A stretch of DNA of 64,000 nucleotides. Origin: an uncultured Dysgonomonas sp. (GTDB lineage: Bacteria; Bacteroidota; Bacteroidia; Bacteroidales; Dysgonomonadaceae). Position 1 is the stretch's first letter. Each line of letters opens with the position of its first letter. Positions 1-10,700 of this stretch are shown here, one piece after another. The notes beneath the pieces were generated by a model. That model was not told where the DNA came from and searched no databases. It was given only the letters and a program-made list of their open reading frames with translations. The position numbers and the translations under genes are program-made. The stretch lies in NCBI GenBank assembly GCA_900556485.1, contig USOX01000009.1, positions 1-64,000 of the forward strand, in the 5' to 3' direction.

Positions 1-74
1 AGACTCTTATATCTTACTCAACTGGTGGTATACTTTTCAATTATTTTAGTGGACTACTTTTCAATTATTATTTA
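1..74. mobile_element. Probable terminal repeats of an IS21-family insertion sequence (right at the window edge)
   Basis: Two 21-base direct repeats lie at 25-45 and 49-69. They differ at two positions and share the core TACTTTTCAATTATT. Tandem terminal repeats of this kind are characteristic of IS21-family (istA/istB) ends, and this core resembles Bacteroidetes members from memory. The pcfJ reading frame ends exactly where this block begins, and its TAA stop sits at the junction, so the element probably inserted into pcfJ. The transposase genes would lie to the left, outside the window, so the family call is an inference. Confidence 0.55.
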
Positions 75-944
75 CAGCATATACCTGTCATGTTCTTTGT
101 GTAGGTCGATTGGGCATACATATTTAGCATTATACAGGTCTTTTTCGAACATGCGCAAGTAGTCGATATAGTCAAACCACAGGGTAGCATCTTTTATCTG
201 ATATCCGTTACGGATGCAAATACGAATGGATGCCCAGTAATTATCGAGTTTTCGGCTTGTATCGCTTATGAATGCTTTAAATAGATGTGTTTGTCCCGAT
301 TTTAAGAGGGTTTCCATTCGATTGTCTTTTAGCAATGCCCTAAATACATCGAATGGTCTTTGGTCGAAATGACGTTTTTTAATGCCTGTCCTTTTAAGTT
401 CGGGTATTAATTGTTGTTTCGGATAGTAGTAATATGGGAACAGCCTGTTATAAGCATCGACTTCATTTCTTAGTTTCAAAGGAGTACTGAATATCCATGA
501 ATCATAATACATTGTACCCATAGTTTGGCGCAGTTTAGCAAAGGTGCAGTATCTACCATCGGGTGCAATCCAACGTTGCATTACTTCGGAATGGGTATAT
601 TCAGGGAATGAACCAACCTTTGCTGTGCATTTAATCATCAGGTAGCGAATGACCTGATAACCTTGACATGTAGTAATGAAACACAAGTATTCACAGCCTT
701 TGAATATACGTTTGTTAGTAGTCTGAACTTTCAGCTTTACTTTGCAATTAGGACATTGGTGTTCTCCTTCCTCGCCTGTGAATACATGGTTACATTCAGT
801 ACAGGTTATTTTACCTTTGGTGGTTCGCTGTCCGATATGCTCGATACAGTTCTGATATCCCCATTGTATCTGTTCTTGTGTGATAGACGGTAATTTCTTA
901 CTTACTTCTACAACTGCCTGTTGGAATTTATTCTGTGGTTTCAT
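72..944 (-). CDS. pcfJ: PcfJ-like conjugative-element protein, C-terminally truncated
   Basis: This resembles PcfJ-like proteins of Bacteroidetes conjugative elements, which occur beside PcfK. Their exact biochemical role is not settled. A zinc ribbon is visible near the N-terminus (C48-x2-C51 and C64-x2-C67). A middle region rich in Tyr and Trp follows, with the family-like phrases WIAPDGRY and FDYIDYLRMF. The protein is 290 residues, whereas PcfJ-like proteins are commonly about 400 or more. The frame closes at the boundary with IS-like terminal repeats at 1-74, so the C-terminus has probably been removed by insertion. The start at 944 lies 3 bases after the pcfK stop, consistent with one transcript. 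It may no longer be functional. Confidence 0.75.
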   Translation of the reverse strand: MKPQNKFQQAVVEVSKKLPSITQEQIQWGYQNCIEHIGQRTTKGKITCTECNHVFTGEEGEHQCPNCKVKLKVQTTNKRIFKGCEYLCFITTCQGYQVIRYLMIKCTAKVGSFPEYTHSEVMQRWIAPDGRYCTFAKLRQTMGTMYYDSWIFSTPLKLRNEVDAYNRLFPYYYYPKQQLIPELKRTGIKKRHFDQRPFDVFRALLKDNRMETLLKSGQTHLFKAFISDTSRKLDNYWASIRICIRNGYQIKDATLWFDYIDYLRMFEKDLYNAKYVCPIDLHKEHDRYML

Positions 945-947
945 AGG

Positions 948-1361
948 TCAAAAATCAAATAATGTGGGTTGTGTATTTAGTTCTACTCTCTTAGCCTTTT
1001 TAACAGGCTGTTTCATCTTCGTATATGCTTCATTCTGCAATTTCTTGATAGCTTCCTGTCGTGCTTCTGCCTTTTCTTCCTCGGTAAGTTCTACAACATG
1101 ATTGACTGCTATCTGACAACCATTCATAGGATTACCGACTTCAATAATATCTTCATCGTAATAGTGTACTGCCATTGAATAAACCTCAATATCCGTAAAA
1201 CCGTTACAACCGCTTTTCTGTACTGTATTCAGAATATATGTAATACAGTCGTCTATACTCTTATCAGTCTTTGCAAACGATTTGGCGAACAAGGCATCTG
1301 TTTCTGCCCGTTGCTCCAAATACGTTAATATAGTGCGTGTAAAATATGCTGTTGATTTCAT
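948..1361 (-). CDS. pcfK: PcfK-like protein of a conjugative element
   Basis: This 137-residue protein has the typical PcfK-like layout: an N-terminal helical part (STAYFTRTILTYLEQRA), a middle CITYILNTVQKSG segment, and an acidic then basic charged tail rich in Glu, Ala and Lys ending in TLFDF. It precedes pcfJ with a 3-base gap, the usual pairing. It probably belongs to an integrated conjugative transposon whose remaining genes lie to the left of the window. The precise function is unknown in the family. Confidence 0.8.
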   Translation of the reverse strand: MKSTAYFTRTILTYLEQRAETDALFAKSFAKTDKSIDDCITYILNTVQKSGCNGFTDIEVYSMAVHYYDEDIIEVGNPMNGCQIAVNHVVELTEEEKAEARQEAIKKLQNEAYTKMKQPVKKAKRVELNTQPTLFDF

Positions 1362-1369
1362 ATCTTTAG

Positions 1370-2413
1370 TTATTTGTTGTTATTATTCAGATTCAATACT
1401 CCTTCTAATTCTTCCCTTTTGGTTTTGGAAAATATCCACCCTGCTTTCTTGGTGTCTTTGTACGTCAATCGGGGATTGAACTTTCCACCCATAGCAGATA
1501 ATAAGTCTTTGATAGGCTTCGTATCTCCGAAAAGGGCGATAGCTTTCTCCGAATAATCGACTATCTCGAATTGTAGGTTATCGGATTGTATTTGTATGGC
1601 AGACTGTTGTTCCGATTCGTTTGGGTTAGTATTACTATTATCCTTATCTGCTTTATGCGGTTTGATATGGACGCCATCGGGAGATCCTGCTGTATAGGCG
1701 AATTCTTCGATTGTCCTTTCACGGTTATAGATAGGCTCTTTCTCTATTATCCAACCTCTGTATTTACTTTCCCCTAAATAGTAGCCTGCACCCATTGAAT
1801 ACTTTTCCCTGTGTTCGTAATCTTCGTTATACTCTGATAAATAGGCTGTACCCTCAAAGTTGGATGCGTGTTTACGCATTTCGGAGAATATATCCCGTGT
1901 GTGTTTCGAGAAACCTAATATTACATTGCTTACAGTAGAGGATGCAAAGTAGTCTGTCTGTGAATCGGATTCATCCTGTTTCAAACGACCTACAATAATG
2001 GCTTTAGCATCAGCAGGGAGATTGTTTCTCAACCATTCACGACCAACAACCCGAACTTCTTCCCTGCGTTTTTCTTCGGCTCTCTGCTGTTCTATTTCAT
2101 TCACTCGTTTGGCTTGTGCTTTGGCATAGAGTTCCGCGACTTCTTCATCGGTCATAAATTCGATGTTCTTATCATCATAGTACATACCGATACCGAATTT
2201 TTGACTTAACGGCTTGATTATCTCTGACTGGTGGAAATCAAGGGTTCTGAGGTTGATTAAATGGTAATGATAGCCAAATTGGTTATGTGTTATCTTATGG
2301 ACCACATATCTGCTGTATGAATATCCTTCCATTTGTACAATTTGATTTACTTCTACTGATTTAACTTCTGTATCTGTTGTTGTTCCTCCAAAAAGGGAAT
2401 ATAATTTTGTCAT
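1370..2413 (-). CDS. Uncharacterised conjugative-element protein with a GDTKPIK-type C-terminal module
   Basis: This 347-residue protein has no signal peptide or membrane segment. A charged, probably coiled-coil segment (repeated Glu/Arg/Lys around residues 95-125) separates an N-terminal module from the rest. The C-terminal 60 residues contain ALFGDTKPIKDLLSAMGGKFN and then GWIFSK. I recall this small module from many Bacteroidetes conjugative-transposon proteins of unknown function. It lies directly upstream of pcfK on the same strand with a gap of under 10 bases, so it belongs to the same element and probably the same transcript. Confidence 0.6.
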   Translation of the reverse strand: MTKLYSLFGGTTTDTEVKSVEVNQIVQMEGYSYSRYVVHKITHNQFGYHYHLINLRTLDFHQSEIIKPLSQKFGIGMYYDDKNIEFMTDEEVAELYAKAQAKRVNEIEQQRAEEKRREEVRVVGREWLRNNLPADAKAIIVGRLKQDESDSQTDYFASSTVSNVILGFSKHTRDIFSEMRKHASNFEGTAYLSEYNEDYEHREKYSMGAGYYLGESKYRGWIIEKEPIYNRERTIEEFAYTAGSPDGVHIKPHKADKDNSNTNPNESEQQSAIQIQSDNLQFEIVDYSEKAIALFGDTKPIKDLLSAMGGKFNPRLTYKDTKKAGWIFSKTKREELEGVLNLNNNNK

Positions 2414-2425
2414 GGTTGTAAGGTT

Positions 2426-2710
2426 TTAAAAGATGAGTAATAGAATTAATGCGGTAATGATAATAAAGGAGAGTAGGGACAGAATGACCTTTAGTACAAA
2501 CTTGACTACCTTAAATACAAGGCAGATTCCCATATAGGCAAGTACACAACCAAACACGACGGATGTATTTATACTCAGATGTGTAACTACCCACGCACAC
2601 AATGCAAACCCTGCTACCCACAAACACAATTTTATGATGATTCCAGAGGCGAGGGAGTTTTGTTTCAATATGTTTTTTTCGTTTCTCATAATTATGACAT
2701 TTTTTTTCAT
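2426..2710 (-). CDS. Small membrane protein of the conjugative element
   Basis: This 94-residue protein has two to three hydrophobic segments (roughly residues 24-45, 48-65 and 70-93) and no recognisable domain. It is the first visible gene of the minus-strand element block, 12 bases upstream of the next gene. An internal Met at residue 8 (MRNEKN, start 2689) is an alternative start. A small membrane protein in this position suggests a membrane-associated accessory of the element, but nothing in the sequence shows its role. An overlapping longer frame in the same area has no protein-like character and is left out. Confidence 0.5.
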   Translation of the reverse strand: MKKNVIIMRNEKNILKQNSLASGIIIKLCLWVAGFALCAWVVTHLSINTSVVFGCVLAYMGICLVFKVVKFVLKVILSLLSFIIITALILLLIF

Positions 2711-3050
2711 GCGTCATCCTTCGGGTCGGTCGTTTTTGTTTCATAGAGCAACAAAAGGTATTGTGTTTAAAACAGGGATGTTTTTCCGTCAACAAATACG
2801 CTCGCCGAAGGAAAGAGGAAGATTTTTGCGGAAACCGACAGGCTCTGAACATACATGGTCTAAACGCTATCATACCTTTGCTCTGATGAACAATAGACCG
2901 AACAAGGTATGGCGCTTTGGCAAACGTGGAATAATTATGGAAGAAACGGAAAAGAGCATCGTTAGAAAATAGAATAGTAAAAATATATGCTGTCACAGCA
3001 TATTTATGGTAGAAAGATAAATTCTTATTCAAGGGTAGTACAGGCTACTC

Positions 3051-3077
3051 TTGGTTATTTATTCGAGACTATCTTTG
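3051..3077 (+). promoter_or_regulatory. Candidate promoter before the YobI-like fragment
   Basis: TATCTTTG at 3070-3077 matches the Bacteroidetes -7 box TAnnTTTG. A TTG at 3051-3053 could be the -33 element, though the 16-base spacing is shorter than the usual 19-21. The rest of the 2711-3090 gap holds no coding sequence that I can support. Confidence 0.4.
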
Positions 3078-3090
3078 CAGTGATAGTTCT

Positions 3091-3684
3091 GTGATGCAGT
3101 GGAAAGAGATAGTAATAGTATCTGTTTCTGCTGCAATGAACATAACAAACGGAAAAGAGGGTCGCAGAGATATTCTTTACAACTTTAAAATATTTATTTG
3201 TGGTTTTATAGCTATTACAGGAGCATATGGATCAGGCAAAAGTACAATAATCAAAACTTTCCAGCATTTACATCCGGAATATGAATATTTGAATATTTCA
3301 CTAGCTTCATTTAAAGACAATGATGAAAATGGAAGAAAAGATTCGGAAAGTACTGTAAATAATAGACTTGAACGCAGGTTGGAAATCAGTATATTACAAC
3401 AAATCTTCTATCATGTTAGACCATCTGAAATCCCAAATTCACGTTTTAAAAGAATAAATAACACTACATGGTGGAAATTATTCCTTATATCTTCAAGTTT
3501 AATATTATGGCTGATTAGTACTTTTATATTATTTAAATTTGATTATGTAGACAAAATTAATCCTTTTTCATGGAATTCTTCTCTAAAATTTGATTGGATT
3601 ACTTTCTTCTCATTCTATATATTTTTTACAGGCATAGTTTTTTTTGCAAAATATATAGTCCGTTTATTTAGTAACTCAAACTAA
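3091..3684 (+). pseudogene. Truncated YobI-like P-loop NTPase fragment
   Basis: Residues about 40-120 read like the start of YobI-family P-loop NTPases. There is a Walker A motif (GAYGSGKST), then YLNISLASF, then RRLEISILQQIFYHV and RPSEIPNSRFKRI, followed by two hydrophobic segments. YobI-like proteins are usually over 1000 residues and occur in phage-defence islands. Here only 197 residues remain: the frame stops just after the second membrane segment, and the family's usual N-terminal approach to the P-loop is replaced by unrelated sequence. No continuation is readable downstream in other frames. It is best seen as a gene relic, although a short membrane P-loop peptide could still be made. 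Confidence 0.6.
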
Positions 3685-3921
3685 CTTGTGTACTGAATTT
3701 TTCGATCAGGAGATCGATGACTTCTGAAATTGATAATTCTTTGTTCACTTCTTATAAAATTTAATTATTAGACATAATTCCACTTGGGACTGATTAATTT
3801 TTATAAGAATAGGAGGTCAGAATAGCGAAGGTTTGAAAAAAAGGAATTTTTTTTCAAAAATGCAGTAGTAGGTACTGATAAGTATATGATATGTTTATAT
3901 CTGAGGAAAACCTTTCTTTTG

Positions 3922-3929
3922 TATATTTG
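3922..3929 (+). promoter_or_regulatory. Candidate -7 box of the HNH/STAND operon
   Basis: TATATTTG matches the Bacteroidetes -7 consensus and lies 22 bases before the start codon at 3952. No convincing -33 TTTG is seen at the right distance. The 267-base stretch before it (3685-3951) contains no supported gene. Confidence 0.35.
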
Positions 3930-3951
3930 GATATATTTATAAAACAAATTA

Positions 3952-4713
3952 ATGAAAGAATTAAAAGGTATTTGCCATATATGTAAGCAGGAAAAAATGC
4001 TTAGTTTTGAGCATATTCCCCCAAGGGCTGCATTTAACAAGAATACTCGTTCTTACACAATCTCGAACGAAGAGTATTATAAAATAAAGAATATTTTCAA
4101 TTATCAATATAAAGGTCCAATATCTCAAGGCGGTATGGGAAAATATTGTTTATGTAAAGAGTGCAATAGTTTTTTAGGACAGAATTATGTCAGATCTTAT
4201 ACCGAATGGGCTTCTGTTGGGATGGGAGTATGTTCTCATATGAAAGATAGGAATTATATAGAAATTACAGTAGGAAAACAAAACCCTTTGAGAATCCTCA
4301 AACAAATAATTTCCATATTTATTTGCATCAATAATCCGGGGTTTACTGATATATATCCAGACTTATTAGATTTTGTAAAAAATCCAAATAAGTCTATCCT
4401 ATCTGATAGATATCGCCTCTATACATATCTTAATAGTGAGGGTAATTATCGTTCCTTTAATAGAGCCATCACAAATTTGTATGGTATTATCAGCGAGTTT
4501 ACATATCCTCCATTTGGTTTTGTATTAAGCTTTGATAATCCAGACTTATTATCCGTAGAACATAGATTGACAGAGATTACCGGATTCAAAGAATTTAGTG
4601 ATAATAGAAACCATGAATTTTCTATATGTTTATATAAACATCCAACATATTATGCGATTCCTTTAGACTTTAGGACAAAAGAAGAATTTGAACGGGATAT
4701 TCAAAATAACTAA
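3952..4713 (+). CDS. HNH-type treble-clef protein, partner of the downstream STAND NTPase
   Basis: The N-terminal 75 residues look like an HNH/treble-clef nuclease fold. C8-x2-C11 forms one knuckle, E20-H21 lies in the phrase FEHIPPRAAFN, and C68-x2-C71 is followed by N72, the second knuckle plus the conserved Asn. The remaining about 180 residues are not recognised and may be a target-recognition or partner-binding region. The gene ends 5 bases before the 2012-residue ATPase, so the two are almost certainly cotranscribed. From context I infer a role in defence, either as a second nuclease or as an adaptor. An RNA- or DNA-binding zinc finger without nuclease activity is the main alternative. 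Base composition is more AT-rich than in the housekeeping genes of the window. Confidence 0.6.
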   Translation: MKELKGICHICKQEKMLSFEHIPPRAAFNKNTRSYTISNEEYYKIKNIFNYQYKGPISQGGMGKYCLCKECNSFLGQNYVRSYTEWASVGMGVCSHMKDRNYIEITVGKQNPLRILKQIISIFICINNPGFTDIYPDLLDFVKNPNKSILSDRYRLYTYLNSEGNYRSFNRAITNLYGIISEFTYPPFGFVLSFDNPDLLSVEHRLTEITGFKEFSDNRNHEFSICLYKHPTYYAIPLDFRTKEEFERDIQNN

Positions 4714-4718
4714 CAAAT

Positions 4719-7700
4719 ATGACTAAGAAAATATCAGCAATAGGAGAACGTGCGGCAATAGGTGGTTATTTACCTCAGTTTGATGAGTTTGCTTGGTTTG
4801 TTTATAAAAATCTAATTGAAAATCAATTGGAATGGATCAAAATTGCAGATCCAGAAGCAGGGAAGTTAGATGATATACAATATGCAACAAGTAAAGAGAT
4901 CCATGCTTATCAGATTAAATGGACAATTGCTGATAAAAATATATCTTTCCAAGATTTTATTAATCTAATTCCATTATTAGTAAACAGTTGGCAAAAACTA
5001 CAAGAAGATAATCCTGAAAAGACAGTTATACCACATTTGATTACAAATAAATCATTATCAAATCAGAATGTAAAAATAAGTTCCACTGAATATGGAGAAT
5101 TCTCCATATTTATAAAAGATGTCTGGTGCAGATTAAATGAAAATTCTCACTCTAAATGGAATCCTGTAATAGAATATATTAAAACCCAAACAGGGTTAAA
5201 TGATTCTGATTTTAGGTTATTTATAGAACACTTTGATTTTCAATTTGATTATGAACCTTATCCATTTTCTGTAAAAAATATTAAAGCAGCTAAAAATGAA
5301 GAAGACCTAATTCAACTATGTCGTTTTCTATTTGAAGAAGTTGGAGGAAAAGAGAGGAATGTAAAATTTACGAGGAAACAAATCGTGGAAAGAATGGGTT
5401 GGCGAGATCGTTTTAAAACTATCTTTAACCACGATTTAATCATAAATAGAGAAACGTATCAACCAATAATATTAACTGAAAATCTCTTAGACTCTAAAAT
5501 AGATGAATTCACAGGTGGTTACATTTTTCTGGAGGGAAGTCCTGGCAGTGGAAAGTCTTCATTGTTAACGAATTGGTCAAGAAATAGAAAAGAAAGAATA
5601 ATTAAATATTATGCTTTTGATTTTCAGTCTCCATCTTCAAGATATAACTTTTTTGAAAGAGGTGAAACAACCAGCATGTTTTTTGATTTGGTATATCAAT
5701 TAAAAGAAAGTGGAATAAATTACAACCAAGGTATTCTACCTTACAGAGAATTGTCTTTTCTGAAAAATGCATTTTTCGAACAAATAACATTTGCGCATCA
5801 GGAGTATTTGAGCAAAGGGGAGAAAACGATAATAATAGTCGATGGATTAGATCATGTTCCAAGAGAATATAAAGATACGAAACAAAGTTTTCTTAAAGAA
5901 TTACTACTTCCTGATGAAATTCCAGAAGGGATCTATATTATTCTAGGAAGTCAAAGTTATGATTTAGAGTCTATTCGTTATGAGGTTAGAAAAGAATATA
6001 AAGAAGGACATCGAAGTATAAAAATATCTCCTCTTACAAAAAACGAAGCCTTTAGATATATTGATCTTAACATAAAAGATTTGAGCCCAGAACAAAGGCA
6101 GAGACTTTATGAAATATCACAAGGTCATCCTCTTTATTTATCATATATTGTAGATATTATTTTGCAAAGCGATGATTTCGATTTAACTGCAGATAATCTC
6201 CCTTTAATTGAAGGAGATATTGATAATTATTATAGTAAGATATGGGAATCTATTAATAATGAGGATGCGTTGGTTGATTTATTAGGGCATATATCAAGAA
6301 TTAATGGAGCTCTAAATCCTATATTTATACGAGAAATCAGTGATCGAAACACATTAAAAAGTTTTAGTAATAAAGTGAAATTCTTATTTGACAAGAGTTC
6401 AACATGGAGTTTTTTTCACAATTCATTTAGACAATTTTTATTAAATAAAACTGCATTAAACGTTCTGACAAATGATTATGATAATGAAATGGATATTTCA
6501 TTTCATTCTTCTCTTGCAGACTATTATTCAAAATCCAGTGTAGAACCTGGCTGGAAGCAAAACTACCATTTATTTAAAGCTAATAGATTTGATGACTTTA
6601 TATCTATAGCTAATTCTGAAAATTTCACTAACCAATTTTTGTCGTATAGACCTGCTGGTGAAATTAAGCAAGATGCAAAACTTGGAATAGAAATTGCTCG
6701 AAGGAAAAAAGATATTGACCTTTTGTTAAGATATTTATTCGTTCTGGCAGAAATTAATCGACGATTATTTGATATTGATCAAGCGTCATATGTCGAAGAT
6801 TTATTATTTATAGATAAACCTTTTCAGGCTAAAAGTTTTCTCCGTACAGATTGCAGTCTTCATTGTTCTATCAAGCAAGCCTTTGAGGCAGCTCGCCTAT
6901 TTATTGATTATAATGATCCAACTGAAGCTAGAGTTTTATTTAATCTTGCGTATCCAGAGTATATTAAGGATAATAGTATAGAGCTATCAGAAAATTTGAG
7001 AGATGATGAAGTAAGAGATGCATTACAAGAATGGGTGTATTCAGCTCCTTATTTTATGGATTTTAACAAGATTCTTTTATTGATCAATAATATAAAGATT
7101 CCAAAAGGAGAAAAACATTTTTTAGGAAGAAGAATAGACAAGTTTCAATTAAGTTTGAAAATTCAATTAGGATACAGTCTGATAGAACTTACCAAGTGGG
7201 TAGAATTTGATAATTTGATTAATAATGAAATTCAAGATAAATCTGCATTGTTTCAATTAATCCGAGAAGCTATTATCAAATGTATAGATGTTGAGGACAA
7301 AAGTCTAGGGAAAAAATATCTATCTATGCTAATATCTATATTTGACAAAGCAACTTCAACGGATATTACAAAGATTCATATTTCAGACCTAATATTTAAG
7401 GTCACAAATGATATTGATGCTGCTTATGATTGGATAAAGGACATTCCTTTACCAATTGAAATAAACGAAAAAAGATTTGATTATGATGGGACGTTAGATG
7501 TATTTTATCCTATTATAAAATATAATAAAATAATGAATCTAAGTGGAAATGGACTCTCTATAACAAAAGCTATTCCTAATGCAGAGAAAGGATCAGATGA
7601 AGAATATCTAGTCGAATTTGAAAGGAATTTGTGTTTGATAACACAAATATTAACGAACGGGTTATTACAAAATAATTCGGAAAATATAGAACCTCTAATC

Positions 7701-10700
7701 ATTGTTCTTGTAAGATTTTATTACAAAAATATTTCTCATAGAAATAAGTATTATTATAAATTATCTAAGGTTAAATCAGAGTATTTTAATTATTTAATCT
7801 ATGCTGTTTCTGTTACGACACAAGAGAATATTACGAAATTATGTAATATTTTATTCTCTGAATTTCAAAATAATTCAAAACATTGGAACTCTTCTACAAT
7901 TCGAGATATAATTGATTATTTATCAAGTTTTGATTGTTGCTCTTCGGATGTATTAGAGACTAAATTAAGTTTATTGGAAAGTGATATGCTTGAAGAACTT
8001 GATATACATGGTCGTATTGAGCAATGCGTTTCTCAAGCTAAAAGTTGGTTGCAGTTAGGTAGAAAAGATAAAGCAGAATTTTGGATTAAACAATCATTTA
8101 AGGAATCAATAGGGATAGCTTATAGTGATAAGGATAGCCATTTTGACACAGCTATGGAGTGGCTTGGACATATGAATGAATTTGATCCAGAAAATGCAGC
8201 GGTGCGAATCGTATGGTATATATCACATTTACAGCATATCAAGTCAGTGGCAGAAGGAGGAACTTTCTGGAGAGCTTCAGAAAAATTATTAGATTTGACT
8301 TTTAAGTGGAATTTTTCAGCAGGGTATGATCAATTAAAATGGCAATTGGATAAAGCTTTGATTAATTTTAATACCGCAGTTTCCGTTTTCATTGAAAATT
8401 ATATAGACTTAGTAATAACAGATTCAGATTTTGAGGATATTATTGATTTCTACTCAAATATATACCTATATATTATAGAAATCGCTAATGCGGATCTGTT
8501 AACCAAAATATTAGAAAAAGGTATTTTGGTCCTAAATAAAGATCAATTAATGAGTTGTTTATCTAAATTAACTACTTCCATAAATATCAATTTAATTGAA
8601 GAAAAAAGGCCTTTTTTATTATCGGAGATAAATGACTTTTGCAATCGGAATGGAATTGACATAAATAATTTTTGTGACTCATTCGAGATTCCTCCAAAAG
8701 GTAAAAAATATAGCAACACTGATTCTTCTTCAGACCTTTTGGTTCTTAGTGGAGAAAAAGAAGCCTTGACCAGACAGCAAGTGATTCAATGTATAAATAG
8801 TCCAGACCGCATATTGGATTTAATCAGAGATGAAAACAAGTCTAAATCTTATTTTAAATGGAATAAAATATTGGATGAGGCACTCCCTTATTTCAATTTA
8901 GAGCAAATTAAAGAATTATCAAAATTTAAAGAACAAGATGGCTACTTTTTAATGAGACTTTCTACTGAAGCTCTTAATAAAGGGGCTAAAGATTTGGCCA
9001 TAGAATATATTAATAAGAGTCTGAACTTATCAAGAGAAGCAGGTTGGATAAGGTATATTGATGGAGGATCTAGAATAGATGGATTTGATATATTGAAAAA
9101 GATAGACTCTGATGCTGGTTCAGAAAGAGCTTTTGATGTTTTTTGTCATGACATTGCAAATACAGATTATCCTCAAGACTTTTTACGTAATTTGGATGAA
9201 ATAGTTCCAATTATATCAAAGGATAATAGAGTTATAGACGAATCTATCTGGGGGGAAGTATATTCATATGTAAGGCGTTTGATGTCAAATTCCTCCCCGC
9301 TCACAGATTTACCTAATTTATGTAAATCAGATAAACCTATAAATGGAATTTTGGTAGATCTTCTGATTTTCCTATCTACAAATCCTGTACATATAATTAA
9401 AAATAAAGCAATTATACTACTTGCCGAAATGATAGATAAAGGAAACAAGTATGCATCTGACAAACTTCATAGTTCAAACCTTGATCTGGATACTACTATT
9501 TATATTATACAGATTTTGTACGAAATGAAATCGGATCGAATCTCTGATTTTAAGACTAAAATATATTTTATAGCCCAGTCTCCTAACTATTTTATCAGAA
9601 TGAATTTTCGGGAAATACTTCGTTCTCTTGCAGAACCTCTTCCTGCTTATAAACAAGTGGAGTTCCCAATAGCATATAAGTTAGAAATACCTGAATATAA
9701 GAAATTTAATACAACACAAGAACTAGACCCCTATTATCCATATGTAAATACAAATAATCCAGAAGACCTAGTAAGTCCTTTTAGTATCCAGATAGATTAT
9801 TTATCGGACATAACAGGAATTCCAAGAAGTAATTTACTATATCGATTTTTGTTTTTCATGAAAAAGGTAAGTAACGAACATGAATGGACCATAGAGTATG
9901 AAAAAGAGTTGAGAGCATACTTAGAAGATATTGGATTAAAATACTCTTATCCCAGACCTCGGGCTCTTGCTGCAAGAAAAGCCATTATGAGCTTACTATC
10001 AGAGTTAATAGATGCAGGAATTATTGACAATTCGCAAAGTATAAGACGGTTTTTTATTTCTTATGATTATTCTATACATGTATTTAAACCTGTAGTGAAG
10101 CCTTTATTTATACAAGGGTTAAAAGAAAGAGAATTTGGTGGTGTAGAAAAGAAATGGACCGATAGAATTAATGAATCTAAAAGGCTAGAATCAAAAATAG
10201 ACAAATATCAAACTAAAATTGTAATTGGAGAATATACAGAAGTCAAGAATTTAGATTGGGGTACTCCAACAGAGACATATACTATGCAAATTTCTGATAA
10301 CAATACGATAAATGTTGAAGGTGGATATATTTTTGGATCGACCTTTCATATATTATCTAGAGACTACCACAAACTAAAAGGTATTAGCTCCCAGATAATT
10401 ATTGTCAGGGATCATAGATTTGATCAGTTTTGTATTAAATCACGATGGATTGCATTAAATCCTGATTTAGCAAGATTTCTTGGTTGGATTCCTGATTATA
10501 GCAAATTATTTGCATGGAAAGATAAGGAGGGTAACCTTGTCGTTGAATCAATTTATTGGGCTAATGGAAACACAGAAATGTCTCCATATAATGATAGTGA
10601 TGTTGGTGAAGGATGGATAGTTGTTATTACGGAGGAAGGTTTAGAGCAAATCCGAAATGTAACAGGTAATTTATTTATCCATAAAAAATTAAATAGGTCA

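Noticed and set aside
2511..3032. 173-residue minus-strand frame overlapping the small membrane gene
   Set aside because: It overlaps a more plausible membrane-protein gene in another frame and has a basic, Phe/Tyr/Cys-rich composition without a domain, typical of a shadow frame.
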